Positions 24,736 through 34,065 of a DNA stretch of 64,000 bases are shown here, piece by piece. The position numbers were made by a program, and so were the translations under genes. The notes beneath the pieces are model-generated. The model ran no database searches, had not been told where the DNA came from, and was given only the letters and a program-made list of their open reading frames with translations. Origin of the DNA: Hymenobacter sp. BRD67. Its GTDB lineage: Bacteria; Bacteroidota; Bacteroidia; Cytophagales; Hymenobacteraceae. Positions within the stretch are counted from its first letter, which is position 1. Every line of letters starts with the position of its first letter. The stretch covers positions 4,154,001 to 4,218,000 of the forward strand of contig NZ_CP053904.1 of assembly GCF_013256425.1 (NCBI RefSeq), read 5' to 3'.

Positions 24736-26528
24736 TTAGCGGATATCCCAGGAAAGGCCTGTCAGAATACCTAGGCTGAAAGGCTGTCGTTGAGAAAATC
24801 CCGACGAATTGGGCTTTACAAAGGGCGTAAGGATGTAGCGCCCGGTGGGCTGCACCACCCACTGCCAGCGCGAAGCCCGGCCGCCGATGCGGTAGCGCAA
24901 GTCCAATCCCAGGCTCAAGGCCAGGCTGTAAGCTGCATAGAGGCTATCGGTAGCAGAATAGGTCTGCTGCTGGCAGCCGCAGCTGCTACCCTCGGTGCTG
25001 CGGCCCCCGCGGTACCAGCCTACTTCGGCCCCGAAGAGTAGGGCCTTGGCTAGGCGGCCACGCGGCGCACCCAGCGCATAGCTCAGCTGCACGGGCAATG
25101 TCAGCAGGCGGTAGGTATCGCGTAGACTAAGGTGAGTGGCACCCACCGAGTCGCCTTGCTGCAGGGCCAGGTGAGTGGCGTATTCGTGATAGCCCATGCC
25201 CACAGCCAGTGCCCAGCGGCCTGATAATACGCGTCGTACCTGCACTTGGGCTCCCAAGCCCACGGAGGGTCGCTCCAAATGCGCAAAATCGGGATAGCCT
25301 GTGGTAGGGTGTGGGGCCGGGCCGATGGTGCGGTAGCTGAGCGTGGGCCCCGCCAAGGCCAGGAGCGCCCAGCGCCGGGCCAGCGGGTACAGCGCCGGTG
25401 TTGAATCGGGCCGGGCAGTCGGCGCGGTGGGTAGGGGTGCCAGCGCCGTTAAAGTGATAAGCGTGGCCCGCGCATTTAGCGTGGCTATGCTCTCACTGCG
25501 CGGGGCAGCTACCGGTTTTATCTGGTTGGAGTAAGCAACGGGATGCTGGCCAGCTATCTGGTCTTGGCCCTGAGACTCCGAAAAGCCGCTGCGCCGATGC
25601 ACAGTAGTCGATGTTGCCGGGCCGTGCGAACGGGAGCGGCTGGCAATATATTTTGCTGATGCAGAATGCTCGTTATCAGCAATTAATAAGGCGGGTTTCA
25701 GCAGTTTCCTGGGAGTTGGTCGGGCTCGCGCTAGGTTGGTAGTTGCCCGTCTGTTTTGGCGTTGCGGCTGAGAAGGGGATAGCGATAGAGCCCCACCTTG
25801 CCGGGCTAAGTCGTCGGCGGTCAGCGCACCGGCACCCCGCGCCGTAGGCTGCCGGTTCACGCCGGTAACCAGCGCTACCTGGTGTATCTTTTTTCGTCTA
25901 AGCGACTGTTGTTGGGTAAGCCTGCTCGGCTCCCGGCCTTTTAGGGCAGTATGTTGGGCAGCCGTTGCGAAGTCTGAGCGGGGCGGAGGGCGGTGCCTAG
26001 ATGCGGCTACAAGGGCGGCCACCTGTTTTCCTACTTGGTCGGTAGCAGTGAGGGCTGCTGGATGATTGAAGATGGCAGGGCCGCCTGAGTGAACTAAAAT
26101 TTGGGACGAATGAGGTGTCCCAAGTACCTGAGAACTTACATCAACTGGCTGGGCCAGCCGATTGGCTGCGCTTATAGTCCCCATAAGAGGCAGCGCCGGA
26201 CGGTCAGGGCGCACCGTTGCCTCGCCGGTCATAGTTGCCGGGCTGGGGAGCGAAACCGCCGGGCCGATTGCTGAAACAGCGTGTGGGTGGAGTTTAGATG
26301 CTGCACGCCAAGTGCTGTATAAGGTGCCCGTCAGCACAATGCCCAGCAGCGCTAGTAGTGGTAGCAGGTGACTCGGCCGGCGCCACCAGGGCCTCCCCGG
26401 CAGACGCTGCCGGATGCTTGCCCACGCACCAGGTGGTGGGGGGCGCCGTAGGCCTCCAGGCGCTGCCGCAGCGCAATTAGTAACGGGTCGTTAGCCTCGT
26501 CGGGAGGTGGAGTAGGCGTATCCTTCAT
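24736..26528 (-). CDS. Inner-membrane-helix plus beta-barrel protein coupled to an ECF sigma factor (one frameshift)
   Basis: The ATG at 26528 overlaps the sigma stop (ATGA). The restored start reads MKDTPTPPPDEANDPLLIAL with GAPPPPGAWASIRQRLPGR after one C is added near 26430. A single transmembrane helix lies at about residues 54-72 (LLPLLALLGIVLTGTLYS). A long Pro/Ala/Arg-rich linker follows, then about 190 residues of outer-membrane barrel-like strands (WALLALAGPTLSYRTIG, LGAQVQVRRVLSGRWALAVG). The total is about 597 residues. The short cytoplasmic part is placed like an anti-sigma domain. Architecture and coupling suggest envelope-to-sigma signalling, which is an inference. Confidence 0.7.
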
Positions 26529-27103
26529 GATTGACAGAGCTTAGGTTTGGCCAGGTGCAGGCGTTGCGCCAGTAGCTGGCGGGAGCGGGCCAGCTGCGAC
26601 TTGCTCGTGCCTTCCGCTATGCCTAGTAGCTGCGCTATTTCGGCGTGAGAGTAACCTTCAATGGCATAGAGATTGAGCACGGCTCGGTAGCCGGGAGGGA
26701 GGGAGGCCAAGTGCTGGAGCAAGTCGGCAGCAGCTAGCTGGTCAAGAGCCGAAGGGTCGGGGCTGGGTAAGGCAGCAGCATGCTCCTCTAGGTCGGCGGC
26801 GCTGGGGCTGGCCGGGTGGCGCAGGCGATGCTGCTCCATGGCGTGCAGAGAAGTGTGCACGGCAATACGTCGCGCCCAAGCTTCAAAAGGTCCTTCTCCC
26901 CGGTATTGGTCGAGCCGGGTAAAGAGTTTGACAAATGTATTTTGCAGGGCATCCTCTGCCTCTGCCCGATTGGGGCAGTAGCGCAGGCATACGCCCATCA
27001 GCCCATAGGCCAGCTGGTTGTAGAGCCGCAGCTGGGCCGCTTCATCGCCCCGGCGGCACGCCACCAGCAAGGCTTCAGAAATAACAGCAGTAGCAGCAGC
27101 CAT
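26525..27103 (-). CDS. ECF-type RNA polymerase sigma factor
   Basis: The 192-residue protein has region 2 (RLYNQLAYGLMGVCLRYCPN, then AEDALQNTFVKLFTRL and the promoter-melting stretch GPFEAWARRIAVHTSL) and region 4 (LPPGYRAVLNLYAIEGYSH followed by the helix-turn-helix EIAQLLGIAEGTSKSQLARS). It starts at the ATG at 27103. Its stop overlaps the next start as ATGA, so the downstream membrane protein is translationally coupled and is the likely regulator. Target genes are not evident. Confidence 0.92.
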   Translation of the reverse strand: MAAATAVISEALLVACRRGDEAAQLRLYNQLAYGLMGVCLRYCPNRAEAEDALQNTFVKLFTRLDQYRGEGPFEAWARRIAVHTSLHAMEQHRLRHPASPSAADLEEHAAALPSPDPSALDQLAAADLLQHLASLPPGYRAVLNLYAIEGYSHAEIAQLLGIAEGTSKSQLARSRQLLAQRLHLAKPKLCQS

Positions 27104-27243
27104 ACCCAATACTAATCGACGGCTGACCCTATAGTGGCAGCGTTTAGGGCATGACCGGTGGCGAGCTACAGCGGTTGCGTGGCGCGTAAAAAAGATGGCT
27201 TATTTTAAGTCGTCGATATAAAAATAACTTATCAGCTAAAAAT

Positions 27244-29040
27244 TTATAATTTCTCCTCCAGCCATAAAAAGCCCGCGGCCAGCAGGAAAAGCCCGAAAAA
27301 CCAACCTGCCGGCCACGGCTGCCGCACCGTGGTAACCGTGGAGGCTACCTGCGGCAAGCCCAATTGCGTAGTGCGGGCAGCCAGCGCCTGCTGCCGGGCG
27401 GTTAGCTCGGGGCCGCGCCAGGCGGCCGGGTCGTACACGTAAAAGCTGTGCGTGGTGCCACGGGGCCCTTGCACCTGGTGCCAACCAGACGTGCCCGGCC
27501 AGTATTGGGCGGTGCTCCATTCGGGCAAGCGGGTATCCTGAACCAGGGCCAGCTGTACGGCCGGGACTGCGCCGGCCAGTGGCTGCACGGTCGGTAACGT
27601 AGCCGGCCGCGTACCCGCCAGTCGTAGGGTAAGCGGTTGGTCCGGCCGGGGCCACTGGTCGAGCACCTGCCAGCTGGCAGCCGGGGCTGGTGGCGGAGTG
27701 GCGGATGTAAGCAGCTGGCTCCAGAACGAGTCATACGCCGCCTGCTGCCCCTGCAAAGCCCAGTGAAAAGTTTCGGGTACTACCGATACCACTACTGCAC
27801 CCAGCCCGAAGCGCCGGGCAGCTACCACTGGTGCCGAGCCGTGCGCCAGCACCAGCGGGCGGGCGGCGCCGGCCCGCAGCTGGGCCGGCTGCATGGCCCG
27901 TACCGGGGTTGGGGAATCGGGCCAGCTAAGAAGCTGCGAAGTAGCCCCGGCTACGGGTAGCGGCTGCACTACGAAGTCGGCGCGGGCGGGCATAGCTGCT
28001 GGCAGGGGCGCAGCATCGGCCAGCACCACCAGGCCCAGCCTGCCTTCCCGGATGGCGCCGTGCAGGGCCTGGCTTTCGGCACCAGGGAGCGTTGCCAGGG
28101 GGGCGGCGTCGGCTACTACCACGGCGTAGCGGCTAAGTAGGGCAGGCGTAAGATGGTCGAGCGACTGAGCGGCCTGGTTGAGAACCTCGGTTTGCACCAG
28201 CCCCCGGCTAACGGTGGTACGCAGGGCCACGGCCCGCCCAGCGGCCGCAAGGGTATTTTTCAGAAACTTAAACTCGAAGCCCGGCACGGCCGCCAGCAGC
28301 AGCACGGGCGGAAGCGGCGTAGTGCCTATTTCCAGGGGCAGCGGCTCGCTGGCCTGCAGGTGACCGCTGCGGCGCAATCGTAGCTCGTAGCGCGCCAGTC
28401 CGGCTGTTTTGGGTTGGTAGCGGAGGTGAAAGCTGCCCGCGCCAGCTGGCAGCCGTACGGAGTCGCGTCCCGCGCCTTCGGCCCAGAGACTCACCCAGGC
28501 CGGCCCGGCCTGGGTGGCGGCTACGCTGCCCTCGGCCTCCACATACTGGCCCAGGCTAAGCTGCCGGCTCCAGGCAGCTGCCCGAAAACCCTCGAAGGCC
28601 GGCCCCGCGTAGTACACTACGGGTAGCCGGCCCAGCAGGGGAAGCTCGGCTGCCGGTAGGCCTTCGCCTAGCAAATGCAGCCGGTGCAGGGCGGGCTGCT
28701 GCTCAGCGAGTGTAAGCAGACTGCCCAGCGCTTTGGAGTGAGCCACCGGCTTGGTGCCGTAGGTCCAAACTGCCGTGCCGGCTCCCAGGCGTCGCAGCAG
28801 CTGTTTTAAGGTATCAGGCTGGTAGCCAGAGGTAAGCACAATGGCCTCGGCCCTGGCGGCGGGTACGGCGCGCAGCGGCGGGTAGGCCATCAGCCAAAAG
28901 GCCAACGGGGCCGCCAGGCTGGCGGCCAGCCGCCCCGCCAGCCGACGGCGGTCGGAGCGATGCCAGGCAGCCCAGGCCAGCCCCAGCGCTAGCAGCCCGC
29001 AGGCCAGCGCGATAAGCAGTGAGTAGGAAGCAGGTAACAC
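27244..29040 (-). CDS. Hypothetical membrane protein of the MoxR/BatA cluster
   Basis: The 598-residue intact protein has two N-terminal transmembrane helices (SLLIALACGLLALGLAWAAW, then SLAAPLAFWLMAYPP), a large periplasmic part and a last helix (GWFFGLFLLAAGFLWLEEKL). This anchor-loop-anchor plan matches BatA-like vWA proteins and the glutamine-amidotransferase-like membrane proteins found in MoxR clusters (VLLLAAVPGFEFKFLKNTLA fits the latter). It is the last gene of the leftward cluster. I cannot assign a specific function. Confidence 0.65.
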   Translation of the reverse strand: MLPASYSLLIALACGLLALGLAWAAWHRSDRRRLAGRLAASLAAPLAFWLMAYPPLRAVPAARAEAIVLTSGYQPDTLKQLLRRLGAGTAVWTYGTKPVAHSKALGSLLTLAEQQPALHRLHLLGEGLPAAELPLLGRLPVVYYAGPAFEGFRAAAWSRQLSLGQYVEAEGSVAATQAGPAWVSLWAEGAGRDSVRLPAGAGSFHLRYQPKTAGLARYELRLRRSGHLQASEPLPLEIGTTPLPPVLLLAAVPGFEFKFLKNTLAAAGRAVALRTTVSRGLVQTEVLNQAAQSLDHLTPALLSRYAVVVADAAPLATLPGAESQALHGAIREGRLGLVVLADAAPLPAAMPARADFVVQPLPVAGATSQLLSWPDSPTPVRAMQPAQLRAGAARPLVLAHGSAPVVAARRFGLGAVVVSVVPETFHWALQGQQAAYDSFWSQLLTSATPPPAPAASWQVLDQWPRPDQPLTLRLAGTRPATLPTVQPLAGAVPAVQLALVQDTRLPEWSTAQYWPGTSGWHQVQGPRGTTHSFYVYDPAAWRGPELTARQQALAARTTQLGLPQVASTVTTVRQPWPAGWFFGLFLLAAGFLWLEEKL

Positions 29041-29101
29041 GGTGGATAAGCCAGGTGATGCGCTAAAAGATTGTATTTACAAATAAGTAGATAATTTTTA
29101 A

Positions 29102-31381
29102 TTACTGACCTAGCTCCCGGAAGTAGCGCTGGCTTAGTCGGTCGGGGGTAGTGGCGGGGGCAGCTGTGGGTACAGGTGCCGGCAGCAGGTCGGTGAGGGC
29201 ACGCTGGGCCAATGCCAGGCAGGAAACGCAGGGAATGCGGCTGGCCCGCGCATCGGCCGCAAGCTGGCGCAGGCCGCGCAGGGCTGGCAGATACAAGCCG
29301 GGTTTTTGCAAAGCAGCCTGGGCCAGTGCCGTGCCGGCCTGCTCCAACGGGGTCGCATCGGCGGGGCGAGCCGGGTGCGTGGGCCGGCTTTGGGCAAGGG
29401 CCAGCCAACGCAGCGCAGCGCGCACGGTGGGCTGCGTGGCCGGGGCGGGCACTGTAGCTTGCAGGCGCGGGGCGGCGGCGCCCTTCAGCTCGCCGGTGAG
29501 GCGCAGCGAGGATTCGGGCAGGGGCGGGGGTGTGAAGCCGGCCTTTTTCACGTAGGCGCGGGTTTGCTGCTGTACCTGCTTGAGCAGGCGCAGGGCGCGG
29601 TACTCGTAGGGCCGGGCGGCGGCGGGCTGGCCGGTGCGCAGGCGTAGCTCGGCGGCCCACATCTCGTCGAGCACGGCGTGCAGCTTGGCCTTCACGGCGG
29701 GCTCCAGGAAGTCGGCGGTTTCGGCGTCGTCGTGCTTGTGCATGTAGGGGTCCATCAGCGCATCGGTGGCGGCGGTGGGCGAGGCATTGCGGCCAGTGGG
29801 CGCCTCCGGGTGGTGGTCGTGGTCGTCGGCCTCGGCGGTAGGCGCAGCTGGTTTGGGGTCGGCCGTCGGCGCGTCGGCGGTGGGCGAAGCGGGCTCGTCG
29901 GCGGTGGGCGGCCCGGCGGTCACGCCCAGGCCTTTCTCGGCTTCCTCACCCAAAAACTTACCGTAGCGCAGGCGTAGCGCCTGCTGGTCGAAGCCCAGGG
30001 CATTGGCCCGATTGCTAAACTCGGCGGCCGTGAGCTTGCTCTTCTCGGCCAATAGCTTTTCGGTGTCGATAATTATCTGGCGCTCACTGCGAAAGTAAGC
30101 CGGCGCGGTATTCACCCCCATGCCCATATCGAGGGCGCTGCTGGCGGCGGCCGTGTCCTGCCACTGCACCAAAAAAGCGTCGGAGCGGGCCGCGTGGCCG
30201 TTGTTGTCGCGGGCCTGCACGTAGAAATACAGCTCGTCGCCGTAAGTCAGGCCCAGCTTGGGCAAATTCAGCTGGCTGGTTACCGTGGCTTCGGCCGGCT
30301 GCCCGCCCAGCCCGGTGCTGAGGTCGCGGCGCACTTCGTGAAACTTCACCGCCTCGCCCTGGCCCTGCGCCACGGTGATGACCAGCTCGGCGTGGGTCAG
30401 GCCATAGTCGTCGTGCAGACTGGCCTTAACAGCTACCTCGGGCCGGGTGCCCACTGCGGCAATAAGCGTATAAGGCTTAGGGGTTTGAATGCGAACGATG
30501 GGTGCCTGGTCGGGCCGCACATCAAGGGCGTAGTCGTCGGAGGTTTGCCCGGCGTAGCGCAGGCGGTAGAGCGTGGAAACGGCAATTGTCTGCACCAGCT
30601 CAAACTGCTTATTTACCCCCTTTGTCGGCGTTAAGGGTAATTTTTGACCACCGATTTCAAGTACCGGCGCGGCCCCCGTGGTGCGACTAACGCGCACCTG
30701 CCAGCGCACCTGTGACCCCTGCGGGCATTGGAAAGTGGCGGCAGCGGGCACAAAAGCCGCGAGCCGCGTGTAGGCCGGCGGCGTCACCAGTAGGTCGACC
30801 TTCGTGATGCGCGGCGCGGCGGCCGGCAGGGGCCCGGTTCCATCGGAAGAAAAATGCATGGCTACGGCTGCCGGAGCCAGTGCGCTGGCCCGCGGCGTGG
30901 GCAGCCACCAAGCCAGGGCGCAGCCAATAGCTAGCAGGCCGCTGACGACTAAGCTGTTTTTAAAGGAAACTGGTAGCAGCCGGCTTGGCGGGGCTGCCAG
31001 CCCGGCGAGGCGCTGACTTATGCGCTGTTGCTGCAGCTGTCCCAGAAAAGGCAGCTGCTCAGGCTCTTGTAGTAATAAGCCGCTACTATCTTCCAGCTCC
31101 GGAAAAAGCCGGTCGAGCTGCCGGGCTACGTCGGCCAGCCCGGCCCACCGCCGCTGCCATAGCTGCCAGGCAGCTATGGCCAGCAGCATTCCCATGCCAG
31201 CTAGCAGCGCCGGGCGCTCGGCAGGCCAACGGATAGCCAGCAGACCTAGCAGCAGCAAGCCCAGCATAGCTGGCACTACTACGGTGGTCAGCCGCCGCCT
31301 CAGGTAGCTGCGCCCCGCCGCCCGCAGCTGTTGCCGGGCGGACCACAAGTCCGTTGCTGCGCGAAAAGCTACCTGGGTCAT
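29102..31381 (-). CDS. DUF4175-like membrane protein
   Basis: The 759-residue intact protein has helices near residues 32-50 (TVVVPAMLGLLLLGLLAI), 58-75 and 145-165, then a long extracytoplasmic part with a PTADAPTADPKPAAPTAE-type low-complexity linker. C-terminal helices are rich in Leu, Arg and Gln. The early part (LDRLFPELEDSSGLLL, then DDYGLTHAELVITVAQ in the middle) matches the DUF4175-type proteins that sit beside BatA and MoxR genes. Its neighbours suggest an envelope complex assembled or remodelled by the MoxR ATPase. Confidence 0.65.
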   Translation of the reverse strand: MTQVAFRAATDLWSARQQLRAAGRSYLRRRLTTVVVPAMLGLLLLGLLAIRWPAERPALLAGMGMLLAIAAWQLWQRRWAGLADVARQLDRLFPELEDSSGLLLQEPEQLPFLGQLQQQRISQRLAGLAAPPSRLLPVSFKNSLVVSGLLAIGCALAWWLPTPRASALAPAAVAMHFSSDGTGPLPAAAPRITKVDLLVTPPAYTRLAAFVPAAATFQCPQGSQVRWQVRVSRTTGAAPVLEIGGQKLPLTPTKGVNKQFELVQTIAVSTLYRLRYAGQTSDDYALDVRPDQAPIVRIQTPKPYTLIAAVGTRPEVAVKASLHDDYGLTHAELVITVAQGQGEAVKFHEVRRDLSTGLGGQPAEATVTSQLNLPKLGLTYGDELYFYVQARDNNGHAARSDAFLVQWQDTAAASSALDMGMGVNTAPAYFRSERQIIIDTEKLLAEKSKLTAAEFSNRANALGFDQQALRLRYGKFLGEEAEKGLGVTAGPPTADEPASPTADAPTADPKPAAPTAEADDHDHHPEAPTGRNASPTAATDALMDPYMHKHDDAETADFLEPAVKAKLHAVLDEMWAAELRLRTGQPAAARPYEYRALRLLKQVQQQTRAYVKKAGFTPPPLPESSLRLTGELKGAAAPRLQATVPAPATQPTVRAALRWLALAQSRPTHPARPADATPLEQAGTALAQAALQKPGLYLPALRGLRQLAADARASRIPCVSCLALAQRALTDLLPAPVPTAAPATTPDRLSQRYFRELGQ

Positions 31382-31413
31382 AAATCGTGGGGTTTCGGGG
31401 CTGGGTGCAAGGC

Positions 31414-32987
31414 TTAGGCTGGTAAAGTAGCGTTAGGCCGCCGCTGCGCTAGCCAGCGCTCCAAGCCAAAAAGCAGAATTACTACTCCAATAAGCCAGGG
31501 GCGAAGGTCGGTGAAGCGATAAGCAGCTACTGGCTGCGCGGTGCCCGTGGCCAGCCGGGCCGGGCGGGCGGGCAGCTGAGCCGGGTCGAGCCGACGCTGG
31601 TCGTGGGCCGTGAGCGCCGAATCGACGCCCAGCAGCGGCCCGGCTGCCAGCACATCCAGCAGGAGCGCCGGCAGTGCCGGGCTTTCCGATAAGGTACTCC
31701 AACCGGGACCGAGCCGGGTAGCTAGCTGGTAAAAACAGCCTTGCCCCTGGGGGCTGGCCGCCAGCACGGCCCGGCCCTGGCCATCGGCCCAGCGGCTCAG
31801 GCTGTGGGCGGCCAACGGCTGCCGGCCGCGGCGCACAAGGCGAATGGAGGCACCAGGTTCGGTGGTAGCCAGCGTGGCCGAATCTGCCGTGCCTGGGCCT
31901 GCTGCTTCCTGCCACAGCTGTAGGCCCCGCGGCACCTGGCGGCGCCAGGCCGTCGGCACCTGGCTATCGCTCAGCCAGAAAAGCCAGTCGGGCGCCTGGG
32001 CGGTATCTGGTAAGCTGGGGCTGACTGTGAGGGCGAGCGGGGCCGGCAGGCCCACCGAGCCGGCCCGCAGAGCCGCCCGCAGATAGCGGGCTTCTTCGCT
32101 GTAGCCGGCCGTAGTGTACAGCCAGGCCCGCACTGGGCCGGTACGCACCGGCACGGCCGGCTGGCGGCTCGAATCGGGGGCACTGGGCTGCGGGCGCAGT
32201 AAGCCGTGGCTCCCTCTCACCTCGTAGCGCAGGGCCGGCAAGCCCGTCACCGTCAGTAAAGCACCCGGCTGGGGCCGCGCTACGCGCACTACCCAGAATG
32301 TCGTTTGGGTTTCGGCGCTGTGGCCCAGCAGCAGGCGCAGGCTATCGGCGGTGGCCGCCGCGGCTTGCAGCCAGGTAGTTGCCGGCCGGGTCGGGATAGT
32401 TTGCCAGCTAAGGGTAGCGGGCAAGGCCGGGTGCGGGCCCCAAAGCCTCGCAGCGCTGTGGGCGTGAGGGCATAAAGCGGCTGTCCTGGAAATGCGTCTG
32501 CTGCCTGGCGCAAGCGCATCCAATACATAGTATTTATTGAATATTCAAAATCAGCCCGTTTGCCTTGCCCCAGCGAGTCGGCCCGCCACTCGGCGGCCGT
32601 GATGGCGGGTAGCCCGGCGGCCAGCCAGCGCAGCGTATAGCCGCGCCGCCGCAGCGAGTCGATAGTGGGGCGCACCGCAGCCAGGGTGCCCCGGCCCGCT
32701 AGCTCGGGGCTCACCAGCACCTGGCCGCGGCCGGGTGGCTGCGCCTGCCGCCACCTGGGGCCCGCCAGGGCCAGGGCCAGCCCGGCCAGCAGGGCGGCGC
32801 GCAGCAGCAGCAGCCACACCTGCTCCAGGCGCAGGTTGCGCAGGCGGCGGTTGGCACCGGCGGCCAGCCAGCGCAGGCTGCCCACCGCCACCTCGCGGCC
32901 CGGCCGGCGGTTCCAGAGATGGATGGCCAGCGGCACGAGGAGGCCAAGCAAGGCTAGTAGCGCAGAAGGAGTGGTGAGGGTGAGCAA
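31414..32987 (-). CDS. BatA-domain membrane protein (one frameshift)
   Basis: The start MLTLTTPSALLALLGLLVPL with AIHLWNRRPGREVAVGSLRW is the hallmark N-terminal BatA domain (two hydrophobic helices around a basic, arginine-rich hairpin). The middle is a degenerate vWA-like region and the end has one helix (PWLIGVVILLFGLERWLA). A missing base in the run near 32440 breaks the frame; the downstream frame ends at 31414. The joined length is about 524 residues. BatA proteins work with MoxR-type ATPases at the membrane. No DxSxS metal site is seen here, unlike in the neighbouring DUF58 protein. Confidence 0.75.
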
Positions 32988-33109
32988 ACAGGTAGTGTGT
33001 TTAACTACAGAAATTTACGTTTACTATTGAGGAGCGTCGCGCGGCAACCGCACCAGAATGATGCCCGAACAAGTCGCGCAGCAGGCACTGACAACAATTT
33101 TTAAGAAGA

Positions 33110-33985
33110 TTAACTCATCAGTTGCCGGCGTTTCAAAAACTCGCGTAGCGCTGCGTCCAGCGGCTCGGCCGTGCTGAGCTGATGGTAGTCGAGGCCCTGC
33201 TGCCGGGCTTGCTGCGCGGTGTCGCGCAGCCACTGCCGCTGCTGCTGCTGGTAGGCGGGGCGCTGCTCGTCGGCATTGAGCTGGATGGTCTGGCCGGTTT
33301 CGAGGTCGCGAAAGGTAATGGAGCCTTTGTAGCTAAAATTCAGCTCGTTGCCGGCCACCAGGTGCAGCAGGAGCACGTCGCCGCTCACGGCCCGCAGGCG
33401 GGCCAGCAGGCGGTTTATTTCGCCATCAGCTTCGTATAAGTCGCTCACGCACACCGTAAGCGCGCGCTGGCGCCGGGCCGTAAGCGGAGCCAGCGTGGCC
33501 GTATCCGGAAAAGTGCCGGTGGCCTGGGCCTGCTCCAGGGCATGGTAGAGGCGCGGCAGCTGGCCCGTGTCGGCGCGGGCCGGAAAGTGCTGCAAGCCGC
33601 CCGGCCCCAGAATGGTAAGGCCTACGGCATCACCCTGCTTTTGAGCCAGGTAAGCCAGTGCCGCCAGCAGCAGCCGAGCGTAGTCGAGCTTGGTGAGGCC
33701 GTTGTCGTCGCGGTGGTTCATGCTGGCGCTGGCATCCAATACAAGGCTCACCGTCAGGCTGGTATCGACTTCCGACTCGCGCAGGTAGTACCTGTCCGAG
33801 CGGGCGGCCAGGCGCCAGTCGAGGCGACGCAGGTCGTCGCCGGGCTGATAAGGCCGGTACTGACTGAACTCCATGCCCGCGCCGTGGCGCCGGCTGGCGT
33901 GCGCGCCCGCCAGGAAGCCCTCGGCCGCCTGGCGGGCCGCCAGCGGCAGGTTGCGCAGGGCGTAAAGGAGTTCGGGGCTTAGCAT
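33110..33985 (-). CDS. DUF58/vWA-domain protein
   Basis: The ATG at 33985 gives a 291-residue protein (MLSPELLYALRNLPLAARQA). It contains the DUF58 signature YQPGDDLRRLDWRLAARSDR followed by the vWA metal-binding LDASASMNHRD. Such proteins partner with MoxR ATPases and bind substrates or co-chaperones through the metal site. The frame is open further upstream, but there it runs through a palindromic repeat, so the ATG at 33985 is preferred. The repeat fills the gap to the MoxR gene. Confidence 0.9.
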   Translation of the reverse strand: MLSPELLYALRNLPLAARQAAEGFLAGAHASRRHGAGMEFSQYRPYQPGDDLRRLDWRLAARSDRYYLRESEVDTSLTVSLVLDASASMNHRDDNGLTKLDYARLLLAALAYLAQKQGDAVGLTILGPGGLQHFPARADTGQLPRLYHALEQAQATGTFPDTATLAPLTARRQRALTVCVSDLYEADGEINRLLARLRAVSGDVLLLHLVAGNELNFSYKGSITFRDLETGQTIQLNADEQRPAYQQQQRQWLRDTAQQARQQGLDYHQLSTAEPLDAALREFLKRRQLMS

Positions 33986-33988
33986 ACA

Positions 33989-34065
33989 GTAGCGCGGACT
34001 TTCAGTCCGCGAGGTCAATAGTTTACAAGTAGATTACATACTCGCGGACTGAAAGTCCGCGCTAC
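33989..34065. repeat. REP-type palindrome pair between moxR and DUF58 genes
   Basis: Arms GTAGCGCGGACTTTCAGTCC (from 33989) and its inverted copy (ending at 34065) are each internally palindromic (GCGGACT-TTC-AGTCCGC) and separated by 28 bases. The same GTAGCG(C/T)GGACT type recurs between metH and metF at 60176-60251. The outer TAG supplies the stop codon of the MoxR gene at 34062-34064. Confidence 0.8.
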
